This document shows positions 13,182 to 21,454 of a DNA stretch of 24,019 nucleotides, in pieces. Every line of letters begins with the position of its first letter. Positions within the stretch are counted from its first letter, which is position 1. The stretch lies in the NCBI GenBank assembly GCA_027068385.1, contig JAMOTR010000069.1:1-24019 (forward strand), given 5' to 3'. The translations under genes were made by a program, and so were the position numbers. This DNA is from Candidatus Heimdallarchaeota archaeon (GTDB taxonomy: Archaea > Asgardarchaeota > Njordarchaeia > Njordarchaeales > JAMOTR01). Below the pieces are notes generated by a model that saw nothing but the letters and a program-made list of their open reading frames with translations, ran no database searches and was not told the DNA's origin.

Positions 13182-14898
13182 GCTTTTTATCGATCCCCTT
13201 CCTTACCTTGATCCTCATCGGGAGGCCGAACATCTGTCCGAACACGAACGCTTCTCCCGTCCTCTGATTAGAGAATACTTCGGCTATACTCCTAGGAAGA
13301 CCGAAGAGCCTCGCGAGTCTCTCAGCGTCTCCAATAGCCGTGCGATGGACGATTAGGGAGTTTACTAAGGAGAACGCGTGAGGGTCCATGAACGCGGGTC
13401 TTTGTGATATCAAGACGAGAGAGAATCCGAACTTACGTCCTTGGGATGCGATCATACGTACAACCTTCTTCGTTAATACGGCCCCCGTGTCGTAATCCTT
13501 AGCCGGTATGAACGTCTGAGCCTCATCGATGAGGAATATGAGGCGGTTATCGGTATTGCGGAACTCGTCCGCGAGGTTATTATAGAGGACGCGCATGACG
13601 TACGAGATAGCTATGTCCTTGATCGTGTTATCTATACCCTTAGCCCCGCTCCCGCTTAGGTCTATGATCACGAGCGTGTTCCTCCTAGCGTACTCGATGA
13701 GTTGCTTCGGGCCGACTATGTTATCCTCAGGCCCGCTAGGGTAGCGAAGGAACTCCTTTATTCTATCTAAGAACGAGAACAACGCCCTCTTAGCGGCCCT
13801 CTTAGTGTTCGTAGTAAACTCGACCTGAGCGTCCTTTACGAAGTCCACGAGCCTCTCTATCTCCTCCCTCGCCTCTCCAAACGTGATGTTTCCCTTAGCG
13901 TATTCGTGTAATATAGTTAGAAGGTTCTCCGAATCCTCCTCATACTCGAATAGTCTCTCTATTAAGCTCCGATAAGCGCCGCTTCCGGAGGCTCCATAGA
14001 GTAATTTTACGATCGCCGCGAGCTCCGAAGGAGTATACAGTGGGACGATCCTCTTGCTTATCTCCCCCTCTTCGTACACGAAGTCTATCCCTAACACGAG
14101 CGAGTCCCTCCAGATCGAGCGTCTTAGGGATACGATCACGATGTCGTCCCGATACGTTCCCCGCGTCTCGTACTTATCTATCTCCCTATCCTTATCGCCA
14201 TATGTGCTTACGTAATCACCGTGTACGTCGAACACAATCACGCTCGTGGTCACGTCCTTATACTCTCTAATCTCGCGCGCGTATCTAGCTATTCCCTCTA
14301 TTAGAGCGCCCGCGGTGAAGCTCTTTCCGCTCCCGGTCGTGCCGACGATGCCGAGATGCATGTTGATCTTGGGCCGTAATATGAGACCCTCTAGGTCCTT
14401 CGATCCTATCACACGGCCGAACTTAAACGCGTCCTTGAGTTCTTCGTACTCCTCTCTTAATTTCCCTAGGACGTCCACTACATATCCTTTAAAGAGCACG
14501 TCCCGATCTTCCTTATCCAGCTGATACACCTCGGATCCGGGCGATGGGGGTCTACTAGGCCTATCTAAGCGCGTTACGTTTCCTTCTTCGTATACCTCGC
14601 CCACGAGCGAGAACTCCATGATCACCTGTCCCACGTCTATCCCTTCGAGTCTCCTTTCTACCCTACCCTCTTTCCTAAGAGCCTGATACACGCTCCGCTC
14701 TTCGAACAATACGTTCGTCTCCCTAGCGTTCGTCGTCAAGATCACGTGCTTAGACCTCTCGTCCTTTACGAGTAGGAGAGATCCTACGGCAAGCTCCTTC
14801 TTCCTATATAGCTCCTCCCCCCACCTCGTGAGCTCTATTTTTCCTCCGGATAATTCGACAGGGCTCAGAACGTATCCTACTATCTGCTTCCCGTACAC
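13174..14898 (-). CDS. herA: HerA DNA helicase/translocase
   Basis: HerA is a hexameric bipolar DNA translocase of the FtsK/VirB4 superfamily that works with NurA in resecting DNA ends for archaeal recombination. The 574-residue protein has an N-terminal HAS-barrel-like domain (about 1-110), Walker A GTTGSGKS (186-193), VFDVHGDY (222-229), Walker B LIFLIDEAQ (453-461) with catalytic Glu459, and sensor SQRPAFMDP (498-506). The start is a GTG at 14898 after a GGAG and AT-rich upstream stretch. nurA lies 27 bp upstream on the same strand. Mre11 and Rad50, often in the same cluster, are not here. Confidence 0.95.
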   Translation of the reverse strand: MYGKQIVGYVLSPVELSGGKIELTRWGEELYRKKELAVGSLLLVKDERSKHVILTTNARETNVLFEERSVYQALRKEGRVERRLEGIDVGQVIMEFSLVGEVYEEGNVTRLDRPSRPPSPGSEVYQLDKEDRDVLFKGYVVDVLGKLREEYEELKDAFKFGRVIGSKDLEGLILRPKINMHLGIVGTTGSGKSFTAGALIEGIARYAREIREYKDVTTSVIVFDVHGDYVSTYGDKDREIDKYETRGTYRDDIVIVSLRRSIWRDSLVLGIDFVYEEGEISKRIVPLYTPSELAAIVKLLYGASGSGAYRSLIERLFEYEEDSENLLTILHEYAKGNITFGEAREEIERLVDFVKDAQVEFTTNTKRAAKRALFSFLDRIKEFLRYPSGPEDNIVGPKQLIEYARRNTLVIIDLSGSGAKGIDNTIKDIAISYVMRVLYNNLADEFRNTDNRLIFLIDEAQTFIPAKDYDTGAVLTKKVVRMIASQGRKFGFSLVLISQRPAFMDPHAFSLVNSLIVHRTAIGDAERLARLFGLPRSIAEVFSNQRTGEAFVFGQMFGLPMRIKVRKGIDKKLI

Positions 14899-14917
14899 GA
14901 AAAATAAGACCGCCGCT

Positions 14918-14930
14918 CCTAATTATTAGG
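14918..14930. repeat. Short palindrome across the nurA stop codon
   Basis: CCTAAT-T-ATTAGG is a perfect 6-bp inverted repeat with a one-base centre, overlapping the nurA TAA. On the minus strand it ends in TTAGGAG, so part of it may serve as the herA ribosome-binding region. A chance origin is possible. Confidence 0.3.
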
Positions 14931-15891
14931 ATCCTTCTGATACCCACCTCAAGACTCTATAGAACATATTATAGAACGCCCTAGACTCCTCATCCGTGAT
15001 CCTAGATAACTCATGGGCGAGTTGTAATACATTCGGTATCGATGCCCTTCTATCGTTTATCCGCACGTCTTCGTTCAAGAGCCGAGTAGGGAAGGAATCC
15101 GTGGACGTCTCTAAGACCACGGGCTTATGCATCGGGCTCCTCTGAACGTACCGTTGATACAAGCTTTCTGAGCTTCCGTCCTCGTAGCTAATCGTCTCTG
15201 GGCCGAACGGCCCTATTACTATAGGCCCGCTATATCCGTCTTCGCGTATTTTCTCTAGAACTTTAATGAGGAGAACGGCTTCGCTCACTTTACGCATCTC
15301 ACGCAATTCCTCATCGATCTTCGGCAGGTCCCTCGTGAGTATTCCCCTTCTTATTCTCTTTACTATAGCCGCGGCCCTGCGGGAACGTATGAGCTCTATG
15401 CGGTTACGGAGGTTTACTTTAAAAGCCTCACTCTCGATCCTTATATCCTTCGGGGGGTTCACGAACGGCCCGTCTATGAGGACGAAGTCCGAGACGCGTA
15501 AGGCCTTTATAGCCGCCATAGCTTCGTCCGAGAGCATCTTTAGCGATTCCTCTTCGATCACCACGTCATCCTCATAATAAATAGTAATATGATCTCCGTC
15601 GTATGGTCCCAGGGCCCTAAGTTTATTCCCCTCCTGAATCGCGATCGTTACCTTAACGATTGTGAGCGGCCTTACGAACGCGGTGAAGCTCCTAAAGCTT
15701 CCGTCCACCCCGGCTATCCTTCCAGGAGGGCGCTCCGGTACGATATCTTCGCGTATTAGTCCCTCCCTCTCGAGGGTCTTAAGAACTTTAGAAACTAGAT
15801 TCGTAGCGGCCTCCGTAGAGGATTTTATCCTCCGGATGATGTCCTTTATTCTCTTTACCCTATGTTCGAACGTACCTTCGTTCACCCTCAA
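14926..15891 (-). CDS. nurA: NurA 5'-3' nuclease
   Basis: NurA is the Mn-dependent nuclease that partners HerA in end resection. The 321-residue protein carries the two hallmark acidic motifs: AGVDGSFR (60-67, catalytic Asp63) at the end of a first strand, and DFVLIDGPFVNPP (135-147, Asp140). A helical N-terminal region and a C-terminal helical part with ELSRITDEE and YRVLRWV complete the family pattern. The start is uncertain between a TTG at 15891 and a GTG at 15885 two codons later. Either overlaps the end of the upstream OB-fold-like gene by roughly 25-30 bp, suggesting coupled translation. herA follows after 27 bp. Confidence 0.92.
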   Translation of the reverse strand: MRVNEGTFEHRVKRIKDIIRRIKSSTEAATNLVSKVLKTLEREGLIREDIVPERPPGRIAGVDGSFRSFTAFVRPLTIVKVTIAIQEGNKLRALGPYDGDHITIYYEDDVVIEEESLKMLSDEAMAAIKALRVSDFVLIDGPFVNPPKDIRIESEAFKVNLRNRIELIRSRRAAAIVKRIRRGILTRDLPKIDEELREMRKVSEAVLLIKVLEKIREDGYSGPIVIGPFGPETISYEDGSSESLYQRYVQRSPMHKPVVLETSTDSFPTRLLNEDVRINDRRASIPNVLQLAHELSRITDEESRAFYNMFYRVLRWVSEGS

Positions 15892-16162
15892 TCACCCTTA
15901 AGATCTTGGGTCTAGAAAGGTGCGCTTTATTATCCCTAACCTCTACAGTCCGCTCCGCCTCTACGGTTTTTCCCCGAAGTTCGAACGTTATGGGATCCGA
16001 ATACACGCAAGCCGTACCGTCCGAAACCGTAACGTCCGACCTAGTGACCATATAAGATTCTATCTTATCGCACCCCTTCCGTCCGAGTATTTTAGCCTTT
16101 AATCTCACGCGCTTTCCCGACCGAGACTTGGGGTCCTCAACGATTTCCCTTAAGGTAACCAT
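15860..16162 (-). CDS. Small OB-fold-like protein, first gene of the nurA-herA operon
   Basis: A 100-residue protein. The alternating strand pattern (KRVRLKAKILGRKG, ESYMVTRSDVTVSDGTACVY, GKTVEAERTVEVRDNKAHL) with a VSDGTA turn is what an OB-fold nucleic-acid-binding domain looks like. This is an inference from pattern, not a recognised family. It has two cysteines only (C30, C53), so no zinc site. The ATG at 16162 is first in the operon and the 3' end overlaps the nurA start, so it is very probably cotranscribed with nurA and herA. That context suggests, without proving, an accessory role in DNA end processing. It diverges from iorB across 24 bp. Confidence 0.75.
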   Translation of the reverse strand: MVTLREIVEDPKSRSGKRVRLKAKILGRKGCDKIESYMVTRSDVTVSDGTACVYSDPITFELRGKTVEAERTVEVRDNKAHLSRPKILRVIEGERRYVRT

Positions 16163-16186
16163 GTATATATCAGAGAGCGATCATAC
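16163..16186. promoter_or_regulatory. 24-bp divergent promoter region between the OB-fold gene and iorB
   Basis: The whole gap between two divergent ATGs is 24 bp. TATATAT at 16164-16170 lies about 17-24 bp upstream of the iorB ATG, which suits a leaderless iorB transcript. The promoter of the opposite gene must then lie within iorB coding sequence. Confidence 0.4.
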
Positions 16187-16798
16187 ATGAACGTCATCAT
16201 CGCCTCCGTGGGCGGACAGGGTGGATTAACCTTAGGTCATATCATCGCGGAGGCCGCTCTGATTGAGGGTCGTGAGGTCGTAGTGGGAGAGACGCTAGGC
16301 ATGTCTCAACGCTACGGTTCCGTGGTCATATTCGTTAGGATCGACGAGGATAAGGCCCCTATAGTCCCTCTGAATGAGGGAGATATACTTATAGGAATGG
16401 AGGCGATAGAGGCGGTGAGGTATAGCGATTACCTCAAAGACGGTGGAGTGGTGATACTAAACGAGAGGATAATACAGCCGATATCGTCCGCTGCCGGGTT
16501 CGACGTCACACCAAAGCTCGAAGAAATAAAGGAATTCTTCTCCTCGTTCGCTCGCCTAGTATCCGGGGATTACGTTCGTATAGCTGAGGAGCTTGGTAAC
16601 CCTAGGGGGTTAAACATAGTGATGCTCGCTGAGGCTTACAAGAACGGCCTCGACCTATCGAAAGAAGCGCTGGAGGAAGCTATAAGAAGGGTAGTGAGGC
16701 GCTATAAGGAGAAAAACGTGGAGATGTTCCGCTCGTTAATACGAAAGAATCCTCGCGACGTTATTTTTAATGCGCGTCCTTCTTGGTATCTGCGGTAG
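16187..16798 (+). CDS. iorB: Indolepyruvate ferredoxin oxidoreductase, beta subunit
   Basis: The gamma-domain-type subunit that pairs with IorA. The 203 residues are of typical size. The start NVIIASVGGQGGLTLGHIIAEAAL has the GGQG signature of the 2-oxoacid oxidoreductase gamma family, followed by GETLGMSQRYGSVVIFVRI (the IorB-typical MSQRxGSV) and NEGDILIGMEAIEAVRYSDYL. The C-terminal half is helical. The ATG at 16187 has a TATA-like element upstream. Its last 29 bp overlap coaBC. Its partner subunit is at 9013, with the ferredoxin, aor and herA-nurA genes in between. Confidence 0.95.
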   Translation: MNVIIASVGGQGGLTLGHIIAEAALIEGREVVVGETLGMSQRYGSVVIFVRIDEDKAPIVPLNEGDILIGMEAIEAVRYSDYLKDGGVVILNERIIQPISSAAGFDVTPKLEEIKEFFSSFARLVSGDYVRIAEELGNPRGLNIVMLAEAYKNGLDLSKEALEEAIRRVVRRYKEKNVEMFRSLIRKNPRDVIFNARPSWYLR

Positions 16799-17891
16799 CA
16801 TAGCGGCCTTCGAGGGTGTAAGAATGGTTAGAGAGATGAAAAAACTGGGGCGGGAAGTGGACGTAACGCTTACTGAGGAGGCGAGGCGCTTCGTATCTAT
16901 AGAGGCCCTTAAGTGGGCGGCGGATAAGGTTTATGATAGTATATCGCCGAAAGCGGACCACGTCGAGGTACATCGTTATGACGCGGTAGTGATATATGCG
17001 GCTACGTTAAACACTCTCTCTAAGATCGCTAACGGAATAGCCGATACGGACGTGACGCTATTCGCCCAATCCGCGCTGGGATATGGGGTGCCGCTCATAG
17101 TAGTACCGGCTATGCATCGCATGCTTCGGTATAGGGCCCAGGAAGCCGTTAAGAAGTTATTATATTTAGGCGCACGCATCGTTTACCCTAAGCTCGTAGA
17201 CGATCGCATGCACATCGCCGGTTTCTATGAGGTGATCGGGGAAGTATTAAGCGTACACGCTCATAGGAGGCCCAGGATACTCGTGACGGCCGGTCCTACG
17301 TTCGCGCATATAGATCCTATAAGGGTAATAACGAACCCGAGCTCCGGACGCTTAGGCGCCTACGTGGCGGAGAGGTCGCTAGAGAGATTACACCCCGCGG
17401 CGCTCATCACGGGAGGATACGTCATCCCGCGTTATCCTCAAATACCAGTAATTAAAGTGCGCACGAACGCGGAGATGAAGAAGGCTATACGGAGACTAGC
17501 CGAGTACTTCGATGCCCTCATAATGGCCGCCGCCCCCGCGGATTTCTACACGGATAAAAGCGACGTAAAGCTATCCTCGGATAGAGAGCATATAATTAAG
17601 CTAAAACCCGCGGAGAAAGTCATAGAGGGATTTAAGAGGGACTTCCCGAATAAGATTCTAGTGATATTTAAAGCGGACGTGGGGGAAGTCGTCGAGAAGG
17701 CTCGCACCCTTATGTTAAAATATTCGGCTGATGCGTGTATAGCGGATACGCCAGAGACTTTCGGAGGGGATTACGCGAGGGCTCGGATAGTGACTAAAGA
17801 TGGGGTTGAAGAGTTCGAAGGCGATAAGAGGAGACTAGCGGATAAAATCGTAGACTTAGTTGAGAGCTTATGGATAAAAAACACGTCGTGA
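16770..17891 (+). CDS. coaBC: Bifunctional phosphopantothenoylcysteine decarboxylase / phosphopantothenate-cysteine ligase
   Basis: Catalyses two steps of coenzyme A synthesis. The N-terminal CoaC flavoprotein domain (about 1-165) has GICGSIAA (6-13) for FMN, the active-site His64 in ADHVEVHRYDAVVIYAATLNT, and PAMHRMLR (113-120), corresponding to the PxMNxxM motif. The C-terminal CoaB domain starts at about 168 with LVTAGPTFAHIDPIRVITNPSSGRLG and continues through MAAAPADFY and LKPAEKVI. CoaC enzymes of bacteria have a cysteine in the substrate clamp (ACGxxGxGR). Here the region reads PKLVDDRMHIAG without it, an archaeal-type difference. The 373 residues are near normal length. The start overlaps iorB by 29 bp and the end overlaps the next gene by 22 bp. 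Confidence 0.95.
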   Translation: MRVLLGICGSIAAFEGVRMVREMKKLGREVDVTLTEEARRFVSIEALKWAADKVYDSISPKADHVEVHRYDAVVIYAATLNTLSKIANGIADTDVTLFAQSALGYGVPLIVVPAMHRMLRYRAQEAVKKLLYLGARIVYPKLVDDRMHIAGFYEVIGEVLSVHAHRRPRILVTAGPTFAHIDPIRVITNPSSGRLGAYVAERSLERLHPAALITGGYVIPRYPQIPVIKVRTNAEMKKAIRRLAEYFDALIMAAAPADFYTDKSDVKLSSDREHIIKLKPAEKVIEGFKRDFPNKILVIFKADVGEVVEKARTLMLKYSADACIADTPETFGGDYARARIVTKDGVEEFEGDKRRLADKIVDLVESLWIKNTS

Positions 17892-18355
17892 AAGCTCTCC
17901 TCATCCTTTTCTTCGTGCTCGTCTCCGTAGGGGGAGTACTCGCGATTGAGGTGCCCGTGTACATCTTAGGATACAACCTTCGGCCGATCGTATATATCTA
18001 CATATCTTTAATAGTAGGGGCCTTATCCGCGATTCAAATAGCTCGGGTATTGGAAGCTATAACGGAGGGAGAGAGCCCCCCGTTCTTGCTCACCACATAT
18101 TTTCGGTTAGAAGATAAGCCGAAGAAGGACGTAAATAAGGATCCGATAGCGTTTCTGGGGCTCATATTCCTCTTATTAGGAGGATACATCGTTCGGCCTC
18201 TAGCGTTTTTCTACGGTCTCTTAAAGATAATACACCTATGGCCGCCTAGGATGATTCGGATAAATATAGCGATGAAGCTTCTGTTATCGTACTTCCTCAT
18301 CCTCATCGTAGGCCTCTCGATAGGACTCGCGTTCATAGAAAAAAGGTACGCTTAA
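17870..18355 (+). CDS. Four-span membrane protein of unknown function
   Basis: 161 residues with about four hydrophobic spans (roughly 9-28, 37-55, 93-118 and 133-154). A hydrophilic loop at about 60-90 (ITEGESPPFLLTTYFRLEDKPKKDVNKD) separates the two pairs. The first span resembles an uncleaved signal anchor. No family is recognised. The ATG at 17870 lies inside coaBC (22-bp overlap), so it is the last gene of the iorB-coaBC transcript and probably coupled to it. Its 3' end overlaps the converging glycosyltransferase gene by 23 bp. Confidence 0.7.
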   Translation: MDKKHVVKALLILFFVLVSVGGVLAIEVPVYILGYNLRPIVYIYISLIVGALSAIQIARVLEAITEGESPPFLLTTYFRLEDKPKKDVNKDPIAFLGLIFLLLGGYIVRPLAFFYGLLKIIHLWPPRMIRINIAMKLLLSYFLILIVGLSIGLAFIEKRYA

Positions 18356-19037
18356 CGAGGCTTAGTATCTGTTTTATATACGCGACTATGAGCGCGCTCG
18401 TGAGCTTCGATTCTCCGTAGCGACGTTTTTTGAACTTATAAGGCACCTCGATCACGCGCTTAGGCCTACACATCACGAGGATCTCCAATAACAACTTCGG
18501 AACCCACGGCTCTATCTTATCACATATAACATCCCTACGCACGGCAAAGAACCCGCTCATGAGGTCTCTTATGTTCCCTACGATCGGATAGAAGAGGACG
18601 CGCGGTATAAGGCACGCCCCCACCGAATAAAAGTAGCGATATATTCCTGATAGCCCCCCAGGAGAGCCTCTAGGAACGTATCTTGAAGCTATTACTACAT
18701 CGTATCCCTCGGAGATCTTATCTAATAATATAGGTACAAACTCGGGGTCGTGTTGTCCGTCCGCGTCCATTATTACTATAACATCCCCGGAGGACTCCCT
18801 TATGCCTTCTAACTGAGCGCTTGTGAGGCCGCGCTTTCCTTTCCTTATGACGATTTTTACGCGGTCCCTCCGCGGTATCGAAACGCGCCTCGCGACCTCC
18901 GCCGTACCGTCCGGGGAATCGTCGTCTACGATTACTATTTCCCGATCATATCCATCAAGATTCTCGGCTATCTTCGGGATTATCCGCCTTATGTTCTCCG
19001 CCTCGTTATAAGTAGCGAGGACAACGGAAACTCTCAC
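18333..19037 (-). CDS. Dolichyl-phosphate mannose synthase-like glycosyltransferase (GT2)
   Basis: A family 2 glycosyltransferase of the DPM1 type, which transfers a sugar from a nucleotide donor to a polyprenyl phosphate for protein or lipid glycosylation. The 234 residues show the GT-A start VVLATYNEAENI (5-16), the nucleotide-binding DDDSPDGT (38-45), DADGQHDPE (91-99) with the metal-binding DxD, SRYVPRGSPGG near 117-127, a conserved DLMSGFFAVRRDV and RRYGESKL near the end. There is no C-terminal membrane domain, as in soluble DPM1 forms. The start is a GTG at 19037. Sugar specificity cannot be read. The 672-aa gene ends 11 bp upstream on the same strand. Confidence 0.92.
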   Translation of the reverse strand: MRVSVVLATYNEAENIRRIIPKIAENLDGYDREIVIVDDDSPDGTAEVARRVSIPRRDRVKIVIRKGKRGLTSAQLEGIRESSGDVIVIMDADGQHDPEFVPILLDKISEGYDVVIASRYVPRGSPGGLSGIYRYFYSVGACLIPRVLFYPIVGNIRDLMSGFFAVRRDVICDKIEPWVPKLLLEILVMCRPKRVIEVPYKFKKRRYGESKLTSALIVAYIKQILSLVKRTFFL

Positions 19038-19048
19038 TAAAATACGAC

Positions 19049-21067
19049 CTACTCTCGATTTTTGATGTAATTAACGAGAAGGTACGCGCTGATGAAATCT
19101 ATGATATCCACGCGATCTATGTTATAAGCTTCTACAGCTTCCTTCATGAGTTCTAACACGCCATCGGGATTCTTAGATAGCGTCTCGAGGATATCTAAGA
19201 ACCATATGTAGACGGGCTTAAAGACGAACCTCTTATAGCTCTTCGGCTTCTTTTTGAGGTCCTTCTCGTATATTTCTAGGAACTCCCTAAGCGAGAGCTT
19301 CCCCAAACTCTCCGCGGTCTTTAGTACCTTTTGTACCTCCTTATAGTACACTGATGAGTATGACGGAATTCTAGGAAGCACGTCGAGGAAGGCGAAGACG
19401 AAGCGGAGTCTTTTCACGTTATCGACCTCTCCCCTTATTCTATCTACGATATCATGTATGTGCGCGGCCCGTTTGATATAGTATATCAACGCCTCGGCCG
19501 GACTCTGTATCTTCTTACGCTTGATTTCTACGAGGGTGAGATAGTGCTTATTACCGTAACTAAGGATGAACGCTTCATCCAATTCCCCTATTCCCTCGTA
19601 TGGTGAGGAAGATAAGTCCGAAAGCAGGTTTTTCACGAATTTTATCTCGATCTTTTCTCCTCTCCTCTTTAGTATTTCTACTATGCTCTCCAAATATTCT
19701 CTGAGGAGCTCGTTCTCCACGTTACCCTTGATGTAGGAGCTTATCGAGATCGGATCGAATACGAAGATTTCCTCGTTCTCCACCTTATCAACGGCATCCT
19801 TTAGGCTATCCCCTAGCTTTATCTCTAGGAGCCTATAATATTCTTCCGGGAGGGCGTACGGATAATAGGTTCTAGGACACATCGCGACGTAAACGCGTTC
19901 TCCCATGGACATTGCTTTCTTAAGCCTTACCTCGAGGGTTATTAAAGACTTATACGCCTCCGGTATTTCCGCCTCCTCTACATCTACGACCGGATGAAGG
20001 GCCTCCGAGAGGAGTATTACGGGCTTCAGCGCGGGCGATTCCACATTTTCTACGACCCTTAAGGGATATATCGTACCGTTAGCCGACGCGAATATCATCC
20101 CCCTCTTAAGCGGCAAGATCAAGCCTTCCCTCAAGAACTTCTCTACCGTGCTACTATCGAACGTCTCCTCAAGCGTTTTCCTATCCATCACTAACCCGTT
20201 ATCGATTATTAGCCTCAGTAACTTCTCCCTTAGCTCCGTCGATCTAACCGAGTGCCTCCGTCTCGCCTCCCTATTATTAGGCCTATTCTCGAGTTCCGAG
20301 ATGTTTTTCTCGATGGCGTTTATCATATCCGTACCTCTAATCCCGTGTAGCGCATGAACGAACAGCTCTAAGAATCTACCTCCTCTATTCCTAAGCTCCT
20401 CGTCTAGGATCTTGTACGTCCTCTTTAGTAAGTTCGTGACGAAGGTAATCGTATCGCTATTCCTCTTTTCTATCTCTAGCCCGGGTACGTTTATAGGATA
20501 GCTATTTAGGTACACCGTAAAGTCCCTGTATCCCTCGGGTTTTATGTCGTAGAATATCTTCGAGACCTCCGCTTCGAGATCCGAAAGAACCTCAGAATAT
20601 ACCTTATAAATCGAGAAGAAGACGGAAGCGCTATAGCTATCGACGTCGAACACCTTGTCCGGCGCCTCGATTTTTACTCTTCTCCTAGGGAAGTTAAATG
20701 CCGTAATTATAGAGTCTCTGGGACCAAGCTCGGACTCTATCTTATTCTTCACGTTCCGGTCTTGGCAACATATTAGCGACGTAAAGAAGCCCTTCCCATC
20801 CGTTAACGCCCCTATGGTTTTAACTAGCTGAGTCAGAAGTCCGTCTAGAACGGAGGTATTTATCATCTTAACGTTCTCCACCTCGTCCGTATCTAGCTCA
20901 TAATAGTTCGGTAATCTGTAGCTAAAACCCATACCATGATCGATCTTAACGAGATATGGAAGGGCTAGCGGGAGGAAGCCGTTTTTATATCCCTCGCGTA
21001 AACGTATTATCCCTAACGGCCGATACCCGAGTACGAAAAAAGAGCTAATAAACTTAATTGATCTCAT
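19049..21067 (-). CDS. Large protein of unknown function with a candidate PD-(D/E)XK nuclease domain
   Basis: 672 residues, soluble, no signal peptide. I do not recognise the first 480 residues. They contain a possible winged-helix segment (REKLLRLIIDNGLVMDRKTL, about 280-299, then FLREGLILPLKRGMIF). Residues 491-502 read EGIGELDEAFIL and 511-518 TLVEIKRK, with helix SPAEALIYYIKRAAHIHDIV following. This gives the strand-Asp497 ... Glu514-x-Lys516 arrangement of PD-(D/E)XK nucleases, with an extra acidic Glu495. The function is inferred from that motif only. The ATG at 21067 follows a TATA-like stretch (CTTATATATC on the minus strand). It sits between rps25e and the glycosyltransferase. Confidence 0.72.
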   Translation of the reverse strand: MRSIKFISSFFVLGYRPLGIIRLREGYKNGFLPLALPYLVKIDHGMGFSYRLPNYYELDTDEVENVKMINTSVLDGLLTQLVKTIGALTDGKGFFTSLICCQDRNVKNKIESELGPRDSIITAFNFPRRRVKIEAPDKVFDVDSYSASVFFSIYKVYSEVLSDLEAEVSKIFYDIKPEGYRDFTVYLNSYPINVPGLEIEKRNSDTITFVTNLLKRTYKILDEELRNRGGRFLELFVHALHGIRGTDMINAIEKNISELENRPNNREARRRHSVRSTELREKLLRLIIDNGLVMDRKTLEETFDSSTVEKFLREGLILPLKRGMIFASANGTIYPLRVVENVESPALKPVILLSEALHPVVDVEEAEIPEAYKSLITLEVRLKKAMSMGERVYVAMCPRTYYPYALPEEYYRLLEIKLGDSLKDAVDKVENEEIFVFDPISISSYIKGNVENELLREYLESIVEILKRRGEKIEIKFVKNLLSDLSSSPYEGIGELDEAFILSYGNKHYLTLVEIKRKKIQSPAEALIYYIKRAAHIHDIVDRIRGEVDNVKRLRFVFAFLDVLPRIPSYSSVYYKEVQKVLKTAESLGKLSLREFLEIYEKDLKKKPKSYKRFVFKPVYIWFLDILETLSKNPDGVLELMKEAVEAYNIDRVDIIDFISAYLLVNYIKNRE

Positions 21068-21098
21068 GGTCTCGATATATAAGCCGTTATATTAAAAA

Positions 21099-21377
21099 TC
21101 AAGATCTTAGTTTCTCCGGGGCGATGTAGTAGACGAACCTCGAGTTCTTTACCACGTAAGTGAGCTCTCCCTTCTTAACTAGATCCTCAGCGAGGGAGCG
21201 AACGGTGCTTACCATGACCCCGTACTTTATGGCGATGGACTGGGGAGAGGCCCCGTTCTTAAGGTCCCTTATAATCTTTTGAAGGTACTCTTCTGGAATC
21301 TGGAAGTCGCGCAGGATCTTCTTATACTCGATCTTCCTCTTCCGCCTCCTCTCTACCTTTACCCGCTCCTTGGGCAT
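21099..21377 (-). CDS. rps25e: Probable 30S ribosomal protein S25e
   Basis: A 92-residue protein with a very basic N-terminus (MPKERVKVERRRKRK) and a C-terminal winged-helix domain. The pattern DLKNGASPQSIAIKYGVMVSTVRSLAEDLVKKGELTYVVKNSRFVYYIAP lines up with crenarchaeal S25e (ITPxxLAxxxxISxSxARxxLxxLxxxxxVxxxxKNxRxxIYIA). This small-subunit protein is found in eukaryotes and TACK archaea but not in most Euryarchaeota. The alternative is a small wHTH transcription regulator of the same fold. The basic tail, the KNxR match and the overall size favour S25e. The ATG at 21377 is clear. Confidence 0.78.
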   Translation of the reverse strand: MPKERVKVERRRKRKIEYKKILRDFQIPEEYLQKIIRDLKNGASPQSIAIKYGVMVSTVRSLAEDLVKKGELTYVVKNSRFVYYIAPEKLRS

Positions 21378-21454
21378 TTAACACCCATAATGATCGAGTT
21401 GTTTATCTTCCTTCTCGCGGGAGATTAGGCAAAATATTACGGTTCGGAAATTTT

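Noticed and set aside
16150..16210. Minus-strand ATGATGA ... CTGA resembling a C/D box RNA at the start of iorB
   Set aside because: There is no D'/C' pair between the boxes and the spacing is wrong. The ATGATGA is explained by iorB codons.
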